Positions 35,852-44,609 of a stretch of 61,748 bases of DNA are shown in pieces. The notes under the pieces are model-generated. The model searched no databases, was not told the DNA's origin, and saw only the letters and a list, made by a program, of their open reading frames with translations. Origin of the DNA: a virus; the IMG/VR virus record IMGVR_UViG_3300037189_003197, positions 1 to 61,748 of that record; one strand, written 5' to 3'. The number at the start of each line of letters is the position of its first letter. Within the stretch, counting starts at the first letter, position 1. A program made the translations under genes and the position numbers.

Positions 35852-35880
35852 ATTCTATCTGATTAGCTTTGATTTGTCAA
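35852..35880 (-). promoter_or_regulatory. consensus sigma-70 promoter, leaderless
   Basis: -35 TTGACA (35875-35880), 17-nt spacer, -10 TAGAAT (35852-35857), then exactly 6 nt to ATG 35845. The expected start of transcription falls on the A of ATG. Confidence 0.8.
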
Positions 35881-35912
35881 TATTTTATTATGTTGACAAA
35901 AGTATTACATTA

Positions 35913-36632
35913 TTATGATTTAAATCTTGATGCACTGGCCAAGTAAATTAGCCCAATGCTATTAGTTACGTTAGCGTATGGCTTTGTAATGTTAACCGTA
36001 TAAACATTTCTACCGCCTGACTGAGAAGAAGTTGGTGGCCCATCTTGCCAAAATACCACACCTGCGTTTGAGCCATCTACTTGAAAGTTAAGTGGGTATG
36101 TTGTAGAGTTGTCTGTGCTATTTATATATGATGCCGTGACTGATTCACCAGCCTCTAGTGCAGATATTAAGTTTCCTCCTGGACCTTGTATGTTGATAAC
36201 AAAAGTTCCATTAGAAGATGATGTGTTTATCCAAACTGATGCTTGTGCTAAATTTAGATTAACATCTCCGCTAAGGCTACTTAGCAATCCAACTTTTTCT
36301 ATAGGTGATTGCAATGTAGTGTTTGTTAGAAGTGCACCAGTAGTATTTGCTTTAGCTGCTAAATCAGTAGTAAGGTTTGTAATGTCTGATTGTGAGTGGG
36401 TGTGTGTAGTTGAAGCTTTTCCAGATAAATCAGTTGTAAGATTAGTCACCTGAGACTGAGCAATTGTAATTTCATCAGTACCGCCGTCTTCGTGGGTTTC
36501 TGCATGAGCAGTTGGTGTAATTGATGCAGCACCAGAACTTTTCCAAACAGTTCCAGTCCATTCCCAAGTAATGTCGCCTACTGTAAATGTGTCTCCAATT
36601 GTGGGGGAATCTGGAAAGTTAATTGCTGTCAT
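35913..36632 (-). CDS. short tail-fibre protein
   Basis: A 239-residue protein beginning MTAINFPDSPTIGDTFTVGD..WEWTGTVWKS, the N-terminal module shared with four other fibre genes in this array (FPxxPxxGQ/D..W.W.GT.W). It is followed by repeated ITNLTTDLSGKA / DITNLTTDLAAKA helices that look like a trimeric coiled stalk, and a beta-rich tip. The ATG at 36632 has a -10 box 6 nt upstream that overlaps the stop of the preceding small gene; no Shine-Dalgarno is visible. Confidence 0.75.
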   Translation of the reverse strand: MTAINFPDSPTIGDTFTVGDITWEWTGTVWKSSGAASITPTAHAETHEDGGTDEITIAQSQVTNLTTDLSGKASTTHTHSQSDITNLTTDLAAKANTTGALLTNTTLQSPIEKVGLLSSLSGDVNLNLAQASVWINTSSSNGTFVINIQGPGGNLISALEAGESVTASYINSTDNSTTYPLNFQVDGSNAGVVFWQDGPPTSSQSGGRNVYTVNITKPYANVTNSIGLIYLASASRFKS

Positions 36633-36638
36633 AATGTT

Positions 36639-36647
36639 ATTATACCA
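36639..36647 (-). promoter_or_regulatory. extended -10 (TGGTATAAT), leaderless start
   Basis: The box shares bases with the stop codon of the 58-residue gene (36640-36642) and ends 6 nt before ATG 36632. Confidence 0.55.
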
Positions 36648-36816
36648 GATCTTCTTTATTGTTTTCAGCAACCCAAGCTAGGTATGCCTGGTAGTCACTG
36701 TTAGCTGGGTCTTGAGGGATCCAGAAAATAAGACCATCAGTGCTGGTCGCCTTGATACCTTGACCTGTCACTTTCTTGGTGTATGTATCAATCATGTCAA
36801 CTACTTCGTATTTCAT
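36640..36816 (-). CDS. mini tail-fibre chaperone, copy 1
   Basis: A 58-residue protein with the motif IPQDPANSDYQAYLAWVAE near its C-terminus, shared with two other small genes in the array (44453-44608, 45515-45670). Similar short motifs occur in phage tail-fibre assembly proteins. The start overlaps the stop of the upstream fibre gene (TAATG), and GGAG inside the fibre's conserved final SAEL codons acts as its ribosome site. It probably helps fold or attach the adjacent fibre. Confidence 0.75.
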   Translation of the reverse strand: MKYEVVDMIDTYTKKVTGQGIKATSTDGLIFWIPQDPANSDYQAYLAWVAENNKEDLV

Positions 36817-38474
36817 TACAACTCCGCACTAAATTCTAAGCAATCATTGAGAATGGCACAGACTCGACCGTCAGCGCCAGAAGCAAAACCACCAAGCTGA
36901 ATCTTTGATGCTGCTCTTGTTGTCCTAGTTCCACCGTTAGCATCAACCACAAAACCAGTTGTTTGCGAGCCAGTTTGAGTTTCGGCTACTTGCGGATTGA
37001 TAATAATTGGCGCAGCAATAGCAGAGATTGTTGGCTGACTTCTCATCTCCACTGGATAGGGGAGGCTGAATCTGGCAGTAGTTGCTGCGTTGAAAATTCC
37101 AGTCGCTGCGTTTCCACCTCTGAAGTAATACCGTTGACAAGCAGCTAGCTCGGCTTGGATACTTGGAGCATTGCGCCTAAATGGTGTTACTGCTGTGCCT
37201 GCTTCTAGTTGAACTCCCCAAAAATCAAAGGTGTTTTGTTGAAGTCCTAAAGTATTGGTACGAGCATTAAAATCGCTTCCTGCTGAACACCAAATTCGCA
37301 GTTCTAAATAAGATGTATTAATAGTAGTTCCAATGGTTTTACCAGAAATTGATGGAATAGTTATGGTTTCAGTATACCTAGTCCAAGAAGTTGACAATGC
37401 TATTTTATCTACATAAGTATTTACTTCAGAACTTGGAGAACCACCAGAACCAAAGTTTTGATTTAACTCAATAGATATGCTTGGCGTTCCAGAACCAGCT
37501 TTAGCCCAAAATGAAATAGTTACAGTTTGTCCTGCAAAGGTACGCACATCTTCAATTCTTTGTCCAATAGACTCAGACATAGTAGATTTAGTTGTTAGGG
37601 GGCATGAGGCTCTCATAAAGTTTCTAGGCTCGTGTCCAGCAATTGCGTTTCCAGGCGTAAAGGTCTCTACACTGTAAGTTCCAGCACCTTCTGATGAAAG
37701 CCCAAACCATCTATCAAATAAATAACCAGGAGTTCCAGCCCCTGGGTTTATTCCCGTTGCTGCTCTTTGGTTGATTTCAAATGCACCATTAATAATAAAA
37801 TTAGGAGACAAAGCTCCATCATTTCCAGGATCTCCTTGTGGCCCTGTTGCACCATCTGCTCCATCTGCTCCTGCTGGACCTTCTGGACCAATAATTGCAG
37901 GAGATAAAGGAACCCAAAAACCGTCATAGTAAATGTATGAGGTACCTTCAGAAGAATTAAACCAAACATTGCCAGCACTTGGGCTTGATGGTGCTGTGTC
38001 AGAAACAGTTACTCCATACTCATCAAGATTTAATTCTGTCCAGCTTGCATCTGTGCCATCAGTTGTTAAAAACTTTCCTTCATTATCAGTCTGATCTGGA
38101 AGAGCATCTACAGTTTCCCAGGTAGCATCTGTTCCGTCAGTAGTTAAAAATTTACCAGTGTTTCCAGTTTGATCTGGTAATGCATCTACTGATTCCCAGC
38201 TTACATCTGTACCGTCCGTAGTTAGGTACTTACCTTCGTTATCTGTTTGATTAGGAATTACTGTAACATTAAAGTTTAATTTTCCAAGCTCATCGTTGTA
38301 GGTTACAGAAATACCATTTTCTGTATTTGAGCTGACCATTCCGCCAACGGTATCTTGAACAAGTTCTCCAAGAGAGGTGTCTATTTTTTTAGCTAGTAGC
38401 TCAATATCTTCAGCAACGTTTACTGGATCAGATGGCTCTGGGTACGGTAATGCATAATTTGAAGTAGTTGCCAT
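36816..38474 (-). CDS. tail fibre with INGAFEINQR/AACQRYY domain
   Basis: A 552-residue fibre protein. The N-terminal 130 residues carry a threefold repeat of ~23 residues around GKFLTTDGTDATW, then PSAGNVWFNSSEGTSYIYYDG and a short collagen-like GPEGPAGADGADG segment. The C-terminal receptor domain starts FIINGAFEINQRAATG and includes VTPFRRNAPSIQAELAACQRYY, ending SAEL. Two other fibres share this C-terminal half. The ATG at 38474 lies 9 nt from an extended -10. It is a receptor-binding fibre candidate. Confidence 0.8.
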   Translation of the reverse strand: MATTSNYALPYPEPSDPVNVAEDIELLAKKIDTSLGELVQDTVGGMVSSNTENGISVTYNDELGKLNFNVTVIPNQTDNEGKYLTTDGTDVSWESVDALPDQTGNTGKFLTTDGTDATWETVDALPDQTDNEGKFLTTDGTDASWTELNLDEYGVTVSDTAPSSPSAGNVWFNSSEGTSYIYYDGFWVPLSPAIIGPEGPAGADGADGATGPQGDPGNDGALSPNFIINGAFEINQRAATGINPGAGTPGYLFDRWFGLSSEGAGTYSVETFTPGNAIAGHEPRNFMRASCPLTTKSTMSESIGQRIEDVRTFAGQTVTISFWAKAGSGTPSISIELNQNFGSGGSPSSEVNTYVDKIALSTSWTRYTETITIPSISGKTIGTTINTSYLELRIWCSAGSDFNARTNTLGLQQNTFDFWGVQLEAGTAVTPFRRNAPSIQAELAACQRYYFRGGNAATGIFNAATTARFSLPYPVEMRSQPTISAIAAPIIINPQVAETQTGSQTTGFVVDANGGTRTTRAASKIQLGGFASGADGRVCAILNDCLEFSAEL

Positions 38475-38483
38475 AATGTTTTA

Positions 38484-38492
38484 ATTATATCA
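38484..38492 (-). promoter_or_regulatory. extended -10 (TGATATAAT), near-leaderless
   Basis: The box ends 9 nt before ATG 38474, with no Shine-Dalgarno in between. Confidence 0.5.
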
Positions 38493-38515
38493 TATTAGGA
38501 TGTTTATAATTTTTA

Positions 38516-38812
38516 TTAAGACGGTAGGTCTGGAAAGACAATCTTTTTTGGATCAGTAAAGTTGTCACTAAGATCTCTTAGCTCTGTTCTGTACTGTCTC
38601 CACAATTCCCGCTGACTTTCGCTCAAAGCGTTGTCTGGTGCTTGTGACCAATCTGACTCATTTAGGAGTGCGTTCCTCCACCACTTAGCAATAGCCCACC
38701 ACTGTTCATTCGTTATTTCAGACTCTTCCATAGTTTGAGCTTGTTGCTCTATGCTTGGAAAGCAATCAATTAATACACCCCAAAATGGAATCTCTGTAAT
38801 TTTTTTACCCAT
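38516..38812 (-). CDS. tail-fibre assembly chaperone-like protein
   Basis: A 98-residue protein with WWRNALLNESDWSQAPDNAL and LWRQYRTELRDLSD, matching the Trp-rich pattern (R..LL..SDWTQ.PD......W..YR..LRD) of phage tail-fibre assembly proteins. It follows a collar-domain fibre (38821-40101) at an 8-nt gap with an AGGAG site, so probably serves that fibre. Confidence 0.75.
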   Translation of the reverse strand: MGKKITEIPFWGVLIDCFPSIEQQAQTMEESEITNEQWWAIAKWWRNALLNESDWSQAPDNALSESQRELWRQYRTELRDLSDNFTDPKKIVFPDLPS

Positions 38813-38820
38813 TTTTCTCC

Positions 38821-40101
38821 TTATGTTTTAATAATGTAGTTTACCACAATGTATGGTTGCAAGTTGTTGTGAGCTTGATCACTACCAGCTGAAGAAGTGC
38901 TAAAGCTATGAGTGTGGTTTGCGGAAATTCCACCAGTTGAAAAATTGTGAGTGTGTCCAGAGCTAACAGTTCCAGTTGCACCACCATGAGAGTGAGTTCC
39001 AGCAAATGCGGTACCTGATGCAGCTGGTTCGTTAGCTTGGAAAGTGCTTGTAGTTCCAGCCTGTCTACCTCCAGAAAATCTAGTCTGAACCGCAGTATAC
39101 GAATGATTGTGGTTTCCATCTCCACCAATTGCGTGACTGTGATTCTGATTAATATCACCAGTAACACCGCTATGTGAGTGGTCTGAACTAACTGTTCCAG
39201 TTGTTCCAGAGTGAGAGTGGGATGGCATTTGTCCAGGTGTTAGGGCAACCGTCTTAGCTCCAGCGGTTTCACCCAATGCATCAAATTCTGTTTGAGCAGT
39301 ATCTCTACCTACTGGCACTCTACCCTTTAGATTTGGAATTACAAAGCTAGAACCAGAACCACCATAAGTATATCCAATTGCTGCAAACAAATCTGCAAAT
39401 GTAACAGTGCTTACAGATTGTCCCTCACACAAAAGGTATCCTGCTGGAGCTGTTGAACCTGCAAACTGAGAAATTACACCAGCTGGTGTTCCACCACTTG
39501 TACTAGCCAATCTTCCAGTAATTGTATTGTTGGCTGCCTCAAGGCTTATTGTTTTGTTTGTGAGGGTTTGTGTAGTATTTGTTCCCACAAGCTCTGTAGA
39601 GGCATCTGGTAGCGTTATAGACCTATTTGCTGTTGGAGTGGTAGTTCCTAATACAACAGAAAAAGCATTTCCAGCTGGTCCTAAAAAGCTAATACCGCTA
39701 TTTGAAATAGAGTTATTTGTTAAAGTTTTGTTTGATACGGTTACTGAGTTAATCAGTGTTACTTCTGGAGTTTGCCATGCAATACCAGTACCCCCAGTTC
39801 CAGACGCTACTGTTAAAACTTGTCCAGGTGTAGTGCTTAGTGGAATTGTTGCTAAAGTTTCTGCTGCCGTAGAAGAAACTAAAGCACCTCTAGCTGGCCA
39901 TAGGCTTAGTGGCACAGGAGTTGGAATGCTGTCAATCTGATTTTGAAGATCTGTTAAATGGTATACCATTGACTTTTCAGCATCTGAATTAAGACCGTAG
40001 TGATACAGCCTAAATGCTGCTTGAATATCAGCGGTATCAGTAATAGATGGAATCTTTGTATTGTATTCAGTATCTAAACCTGAAGCAATATCTTCTGGCA
40101 T
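38821..40101 (-). CDS. tail fibre with phage collar domain, copy 1
   Basis: A 426-residue fibre. Residues about 90-200 carry NKTLTNNSISN / NKTISLEAANN stalk repeats. The C-terminal domain starts PAGVISQFAGSTAPAGYLLCEGQ and continues AAIGYTYGGSGSSFVIPNLKGRVPVGRD, the phage tail-collar fold. It ends with a His/Ser/Gly-rich stretch (SHSHSGTTGTVSSDHSHSG) and NLQPYIVVNYIIKT. The His repeats resemble metal-binding sites in gp12-like adhesins. Two further genes share this domain. Confidence 0.85.
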   Translation of the reverse strand: MPEDIASGLDTEYNTKIPSITDTADIQAAFRLYHYGLNSDAEKSMVYHLTDLQNQIDSIPTPVPLSLWPARGALVSSTAAETLATIPLSTTPGQVLTVASGTGGTGIAWQTPEVTLINSVTVSNKTLTNNSISNSGISFLGPAGNAFSVVLGTTTPTANRSITLPDASTELVGTNTTQTLTNKTISLEAANNTITGRLASTSGGTPAGVISQFAGSTAPAGYLLCEGQSVSTVTFADLFAAIGYTYGGSGSSFVIPNLKGRVPVGRDTAQTEFDALGETAGAKTVALTPGQMPSHSHSGTTGTVSSDHSHSGVTGDINQNHSHAIGGDGNHNHSYTAVQTRFSGGRQAGTTSTFQANEPAASGTAFAGTHSHGGATGTVSSGHTHNFSTGGISANHTHSFSTSSAGSDQAHNNLQPYIVVNYIIKT

Positions 40102-40109
40102 TTAAGTTC

Positions 40110-40673
40110 CTAACTTAGGTATGAAATAAACGTGTGGACTTTATGGTCTCCACTTAGGTTGCTCCAACTAGTACCGTTCCACTCAGCACCTTTAATAATA
40201 ATTTGAACATACTTTACAGTAGAGATTGTTGCAATACTATAAGTAAAAGAAGAAGCGACTGGATTTCCAGCGGCATTTTCAAGATTGTACCTAACAGTAA
40301 ACTGACTAGCAGCTATAGTTGTGTCAGAGGTAATTGTTGATACTGGAATATTTAGTGTAGCTTCTCCAGCAGTAAACGAAACAGTCGTAATTGCAGAAGC
40401 TTGCTGTGGATTAAGTTTTAAGATTTTAATCCAAGCTGGGGTACCAACTTCAGCTACATACTGATACATCCAGCTATAGTCTGCAGAACTTGTATTAATA
40501 TAAAGATCGTATAACTTTACATCTTGAGATGCTAAAACTGTTGCTGGGTTACCGCTTCCCACCCAAGTTCTACTGCCTCTTTCACCAGATCTTCCAAAGT
40601 CTACGGATACGTCAACAGTTGCTGGTCCACCAAAAACATCCAGATCTTCATTCTCAAGAATGTAATCTACCAT
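40110..40673 (-). CDS. fibre accessory protein
   Basis: A 187-residue protein with a collagen-poor N-terminus and a DVKLYDLYINTSSADYSWMYQYV strand pair, common before fibre-tip domains. Its C-terminal half is Ser/Thr/Ala beta-rich. It overlaps the upstream 124-residue gene by one base (start at stop) and is likely part of the same sub-complex. Function beyond structural is unknown. Confidence 0.6.
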   Translation of the reverse strand: MVDYILENEDLDVFGGPATVDVSVDFGRSGERGSRTWVGSGNPATVLASQDVKLYDLYINTSSADYSWMYQYVAEVGTPAWIKILKLNPQQASAITTVSFTAGEATLNIPVSTITSDTTIAASQFTVRYNLENAAGNPVASSFTYSIATISTVKYVQIIIKGAEWNGTSWSNLSGDHKVHTFISYLS

Positions 40674-41047
40674 TAGGACTCTTCTGATTCTTCTGATACT
40701 GGGGCTTGGGTGACATCATTCGTTACAGAGATAGTTCCCCTTAGCAGTGTATAAACTGTAAACGCATTTCTAATTTCAACATCGTAAAAGTAGGTTGTAC
40801 CTTCATTTAGGGATTGACCAACTGTTGGGGTAATCGTGCAAGTAATAAAATCATTTACTGTATTAACTACTGCCAAACCAGTGTTGCGTATTCCACCTGG
40901 GCCAGTTACAGTAGATATAGTAAAAGTTGCACCATTTAGGTAATCATCAAGTGGAAAGGGATTTCCATTACCATCTTTTGGACGGATGATAAATTCAAAG
41001 GTATCACCTTTGTAATAGTTAAAATTGTATGTACCTGGAAATGCCAT
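40673..41047 (-). CDS. baseplate upper-protein-like (BppU N-terminal) protein
   Basis: A 124-residue beta-rich protein. The first 30 residues (YNFNYYKGDTFEFIIRPKDGNGNPFPL) match the small Ig-like adaptor found at the N-terminus of BppU-type baseplate proteins. A second gene with the same beginning is at 55084-55482. SD AAGGAG and an extended -10 (41065-41073) precede it. The C-terminus is acidic (SEESEES). Confidence 0.65.
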   Translation of the reverse strand: MAFPGTYNFNYYKGDTFEFIIRPKDGNGNPFPLDDYLNGATFTISTVTGPGGIRNTGLAVVNTVNDFITCTITPTVGQSLNEGTTYFYDVEIRNAFTVYTLLRGTISVTNDVTQAPVSEESEES

Positions 41048-41064
41048 CGTTACTCCTTGTTAAG

Positions 41065-41073
41065 ATTATACCA
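41065..41073 (-). promoter_or_regulatory. extended -10 promoter (TGGTATAAT)
   Basis: It lies 17 nt before ATG 41047, followed by an AAGGAG site. Confidence 0.5.
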
Positions 41074-41082
41074 TATAAGAGC

Positions 41083-41304
41083 TTAAGACTCTTCTGTCTC
41101 AATAATTTCTTCAACAATTGATCCAGGTGGCGGAGGTGGTGGTGTAAATTCTGCCTGATCTAAAACTTCGCAATCAGTGATTATCATTCCGCAAATACCA
41201 CATGAATGTGATGTTGTTGGATTGTCATACCAAAAAGATGAGGAGTTTTCATTATTTATACAGCCCTCAGTAGAGCATTTAACACTCAAAAAATATCTAA
41301 TCAT
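41083..41304 (-). CDS. small zinc-ribbon-like protein with Pro run
   Basis: A 73-residue protein with four Cys as CSTEGC (about residues 10-15) and CGIC (about 35-38), a possible zinc ribbon, and a run of six Pro (about 53-58) before an acidic tail. It sits between two collar-type fibre regions with SD AGGAG just after the 41315 gene. Unknown function. Confidence 0.6.
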   Translation of the reverse strand: MIRYFLSVKCSTEGCINNENSSSFWYDNPTTSHSCGICGMIITDCEVLDQAEFTPPPPPPGSIVEEIIETEES

Positions 41305-41314
41305 TTTTTATCTC

Positions 41315-42277
41315 CTATGTCTTAATTATATAGTTTAGCACAATGTATGGCTGAAGATTATTGACTGGAGAAGAAGTACCAGTGCCGTTACCAGTAGTAA
41401 AAGTGTGATTGTGTGTTGCACTTCTTCCACCAGTTGTAAAGCTGTGGCTGTGGTCGGAGCTCACTGTTCCAGTAGAGTAATTAAGACCAAACTGAACTCC
41501 TCCAGCTGCTCTTCCGTGACCAAAACCGTTTCCTTGGTCAAATCCAGCTAGACCGTTAAGTCCATGGGTATGGTTTGCAGAAATTCCACCAGTTGAACCA
41601 GAGTGGGTGTGCTCCTGAGTTTCAGCATTTGTGGTTCCAGTGTGAGTGTGGGCTGCCATGTTTGCTTCAGTAAGCGTGACAGTTTTGCTACCGCCAGTTT
41701 CTCCAAGAGCATCAAATTCAGTGTCAGAACCCCTACCTACAGGAACTCTGTTTTGTAGGTTTGGTATGTTAAAGCTTGAACCTGATCCACCATAGGTATA
41801 ACCAATAGCTGCAAACAAATTAGCAAAAGTTGTTGTGCTTACAGACTGACCTGTGCATAGCAAGTAGCCGTCAGGTGCGGATGATCCAGCAAATTGAGAA
41901 ATTACTCCAGCAGGAGTTATAGCTGATATTGGAGCTTTTCCTGAAAGATCAGTTGTTAAATCAGTAACCTGTGATTGAGCAATAGTAATTGGGTCTGACC
42001 CATTTGAAGAATGACTGCTAGCATGAGAATGTGGAGTTCTTGCATCAGTTAGCCTTGAGTCTGATTCTATTACTGCTGTTCCTGTAATTTGAGTTGGTGT
42101 AATTTCGATTGGATCAGTACCGCTGGAATGATGCGTTTCGCCATGCTCTATCAAAGTTGCAAGGGTACCAAAAAGAGCTTTCCATACTTCATCAGTTTCT
42201 GACCATTGCCAAGCTCTGCCAGGTATCTCAAAAATCTGACCATCAGTTGGTTCATTTGGAAAATTAACAGCGGCCAT
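41315..42277 (-). CDS. tail fibre with phage collar domain, copy 2
   Basis: A 320-residue fibre. The N-terminus carries the shared NFPNEPTDGQIFEIPGRAWQW module, then SDPITIAQSQVTDLTTDLSGK helices and the collar domain (PAGVISQFAGSSAPDGYLLCTGQ onward) with His-rich GHTHTGTT-like repeats and NLQPYIVLNYIIKT end. It has its own leaderless promoter (42285-42293). Confidence 0.85.
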   Translation of the reverse strand: MAAVNFPNEPTDGQIFEIPGRAWQWSETDEVWKALFGTLATLIEHGETHHSSGTDPIEITPTQITGTAVIESDSRLTDARTPHSHASSHSSNGSDPITIAQSQVTDLTTDLSGKAPISAITPAGVISQFAGSSAPDGYLLCTGQSVSTTTFANLFAAIGYTYGGSGSSFNIPNLQNRVPVGRGSDTEFDALGETGGSKTVTLTEANMAAHTHTGTTNAETQEHTHSGSTGGISANHTHGLNGLAGFDQGNGFGHGRAAGGVQFGLNYSTGTVSSDHSHSFTTGGRSATHNHTFTTGNGTGTSSPVNNLQPYIVLNYIIKT

Positions 42278-42284
42278 ATTAGCT

Positions 42285-42293
42285 ATTATACCA
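42285..42293 (-). promoter_or_regulatory. extended -10 (TGGTATAAT), leaderless start
   Basis: The box ends 7 nt before ATG 42277. It lies in the gap after the 42310 gene. Confidence 0.55.
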
Positions 42294-42309
42294 TAATTAA
42301 CTATTTAGA

Positions 42310-42636
42310 CTAGACTGGCTTAGGGTATTTTGCTTTTACTGCTAAGCAAGCAGCAATGTAGGCATCAATCTGTTCTTGATCACCTTTTGCAATACCGTCA
42401 AGATAATCAGTGATTGGTGGGTACTCTCGTGCACGAAGACGTTGATACTGTAGTGCATCGTAAGCAGCTTGTAGTCTTGCTACTTCCGCTAGGCATTCTT
42501 CTTCAGTTGGTTGAGACTGATCTTCATCTAGCCAGTCAAGGCCAGAGTAATCTTCACCAGTTAAGGACCACTGTGCTCCTGGGGTAAGAGACATAAGTGC
42601 GTCTGATATCCCTAATATTCTATTTATGCTATCCAT
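42310..42636 (-). CDS. tail-fibre assembly chaperone-like protein
   Basis: A 108-residue acidic helical protein. YQRLRAREYPPITDYLDGIAKGDQEQIDAYIAACLAVKAKYPKP fits the C-terminal pattern of phage fibre assembly proteins (R...YP.I.D.LD...KG....). It is the last gene of the 47,481-42,310 transcription unit, after the accessory tip genes. SD AGGA precedes the ATG. Confidence 0.7.
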   Translation of the reverse strand: MDSINRILGISDALMSLTPGAQWSLTGEDYSGLDWLDEDQSQPTEEECLAEVARLQAAYDALQYQRLRAREYPPITDYLDGIAKGDQEQIDAYIAACLAVKAKYPKPV

Positions 42637-42638
42637 TA

Positions 42639-43136
42639 TTATCCTATCTTATAAATTGTTGCTACAATAGCTCTTCCAGCTTGTACATCTGGAGTAGCCT
42701 GAACCATAGTTCCACCAGCCCTATACAGGCGGATTTGATATGGGCTATTTGCCTGAGTTATATTTACTAACAAGGAAAAATGAAACGGACCTGGATCGTT
42801 AACTACGTTTCCAGTTCCATAACTTCTGGCAATTATTGTATCGGTTGCTGGGTGATAAACATTGACACCAGTCCAGACGTCACTTGAGGTGCTACCTATT
42901 CGCATTCCCACATTTAGGTTGTAAATTCCAGTATAAGCAAAGGTAATCTGATTAGAAGACAAGGATATATTTTTGTTGTTTACTATTTCATCCCAAGTTA
43001 TATTTTGATGACCTGAGCCAAAAGTTACCCCAGCAATTTTATTTATTTGAGCATAGGCAGGCACAAGCTCAGTTGCTTCAGATGGGTGTGTTCCCAAAGT
43101 AGTTTCCCATTTGTCAAACCTCATTGTTGATGTCAT
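42639..43136 (-). CDS. C1q-like fibre-tip protein
   Basis: A 165-residue beta protein. NQITFAYTGIYNLNVGMRIG resembles the jelly-roll core of C1q/TNF-like tips, found at fibre ends where trimers bind receptors. It overlaps the preceding gene by 4 nt. A fibre-tip function is inferred. Confidence 0.65.
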   Translation of the reverse strand: MTSTMRFDKWETTLGTHPSEATELVPAYAQINKIAGVTFGSGHQNITWDEIVNNKNISLSSNQITFAYTGIYNLNVGMRIGSTSSDVWTGVNVYHPATDTIIARSYGTGNVVNDPGPFHFSLLVNITQANSPYQIRLYRAGGTMVQATPDVQAGRAIVATIYKIG

Positions 43137-43612
43137 TGTGCTATCTCCATAACTGTAATTGTTGATCGATTTTGACCGCCACCATCAACATAATTAACGG
43201 TAAACGCCATTCCAGGGTTAAAGTTTCTCATGTATGCGCTATAGGTCACTGGAGATGTTGTATTGGGTGAGTCTAAAAATTGCATAGTTCCGTAATTAAA
43301 TTCGCCAGCTTGATAAGCGTAATACCCAGAGGTAGCAATATTTGTTGTGTTATTTCTAAAAATTGACAAAAATCCAGTTACAAGTGATGACGTATACAAT
43401 CCAATATTTAAAGTAATTAATATTCTGCTATTTGCAAGTCTTGGTGTTATTGTGGCTGATAACGCCGAACCACCAACCTGAACAAAAGATGTTGAGCTTA
43501 CCGTTGTTGTGGTGATTGATTCGGCATAAGCAACTTGCACCACATGACCTGGAGCGTAAGTAGAGCCAGTTCCGCTGATATCGGTAATCGTGTTCACTCT
43601 CAGTTGACTCAT
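43133..43612 (-). CDS. fibre-tip protein, MSxLRVNxI family
   Basis: A 159-residue beta protein starting MSQLRVNTITDISGTGSTYAPGHVVQV, a beginning recalled from tail-fibre genes of aquatic phages, then ATITPRLANSRILITLNIG. It is a probable paralogue of the next gene (APGHVIQV, RITPKSINSRIVIQ). The C-terminus is VMEIAQ in both. Likely a jelly-roll tip. Confidence 0.7.
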   Translation of the reverse strand: MSQLRVNTITDISGTGSTYAPGHVVQVAYAESITTTTVSSTSFVQVGGSALSATITPRLANSRILITLNIGLYTSSLVTGFLSIFRNNTTNIATSGYYAYQAGEFNYGTMQFLDSPNTTSPVTYSAYMRNFNPGMAFTVNYVDGGGQNRSTITVMEIAQ

Positions 43613-44193
43613 TGTGCCACCTCCATTAGCATCATTCCACTAGTTCCAAGTTCAAAACCGTTTGCTTGACCAGACCAGCCAACTGTTCTATTTGTAAAAA
43701 TAGTTCCAGCGTATTGAGGAAGCCAAGTAACTCTATAAATAACCTCCGAAAGTGTACCAGGAGAGTCTGATGTAAAAAAGCTCATTGTTTCAGGGGTGCT
43801 ATCATTATCAGCCGCAGTATAAGAAGTTGCGCCAATAGTAATACCGTTTTGGTTAGTTGAGCCAAGACCTTCAGTTTGTCTAGCAATTTGAACGCCGTTT
43901 CTACTTAGTCCAAAAACAGAGTCCCAAGTCAAGCCGTGGCTATTAAACTCACCAAACCATCTAGCTTGAATTACTATTCTGCTGTTAATACTTTTTGGTG
44001 TAATTCTTGCTTCTAATCCAGTAATTGCAGTTGCGGTATTAGCAGCAACACCCTGGGAAACTCTGCCAATATAATCTACATTTACAACTTGAATAACGTG
44101 ACCTGGAGCAAAGAGTTCATGCCCAGATGGTACTCTAACAACATTGTTATTGACTGGCAAGCCTCTAAGCTGGCCTACAGTTAGCTCACTCAT
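43609..44193 (-). CDS. fibre-tip protein, paralogue of previous
   Basis: A 194-residue beta protein sharing APGHVIQV, the ITP.S.NSRI block and the VAQ/IAQ end with the 43133-43612 product. ATG 44193 is chosen since it overlaps the upstream stop (ATGA). The tandem paralogues suggest swapping or duplication of receptor tips. Confidence 0.7.
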   Translation of the reverse strand: MSELTVGQLRGLPVNNNVVRVPSGHELFAPGHVIQVVNVDYIGRVSQGVAANTATAITGLEARITPKSINSRIVIQARWFGEFNSHGLTWDSVFGLSRNGVQIARQTEGLGSTNQNGITIGATSYTAADNDSTPETMSFFTSDSPGTLSEVIYRVTWLPQYAGTIFTNRTVGWSGQANGFELGTSGMMLMEVAQ

Positions 44194-44453
44194 ACAACAC
44201 TCCAAGAAGATCCGCTGGCTATAGTTACAGTTACTCCACTAGCAATAGTGATTGGTCCTGCACTTACTCCATTATACCCTGAATTTATATTATAGTTTTC
44301 AGAAATAGTCTGTTCATTAATCTGGATCGCAAATGTATCTGGAATTGTGACGGCACCAACAGAGTCCCATGCTGTACCATTCCAAACCCAAGACCTGTTT
44401 AGATAAGTGTAAACCTGCCCAGTGGTAGGGCTGTTAGGAAAATCAATAGGCAT
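44190..44453 (-). CDS. short fibre attachment module
   Basis: An 87-residue protein consisting only of the shared N-terminal module (FPNSPTTGQVYTYLNRSWVWNGTAW) plus a short beta tail. Other fibres carry this module in front of long tips, so this gene may be a stub, or an attachment partner completed by the downstream tip genes. Start and stop both overlap neighbours. Confidence 0.65.
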   Translation of the reverse strand: MPIDFPNSPTTGQVYTYLNRSWVWNGTAWDSVGAVTIPDTFAIQINEQTISENYNINSGYNGVSAGPITIASGVTVTIASGSSWSVV

Positions 44454-44608
44454 TATTCTGTCTCCTCTGCTTCGTTACCTTCGGCAACCCAAGCAAGGTA
44501 TGCCTGGTAGTCGCTGTTAGCAGGATCTTGTGGAATACCCCAGACCGTGCCGTCTTCGTCTGTTCTTGTAATAAAAGAACCAAAATCGTTTTTAAATATT
44601 TTATACAT
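44453..44608 (-). CDS. mini tail-fibre chaperone, copy 2
   Basis: A 51-residue protein with IPQDPANSDYQAYLAWVAE followed by GNEAEETE. ATG 44608 follows GGAG in the last SAEL codons of the preceding fibre gene, 7 nt away. It is closely similar to copy 1 (36640-36816). Confidence 0.75.
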   Translation of the reverse strand: MYKIFKNDFGSFITRTDEDGTVWGIPQDPANSDYQAYLAWVAEGNEAEETE

Positions 44609-44609
44609 T

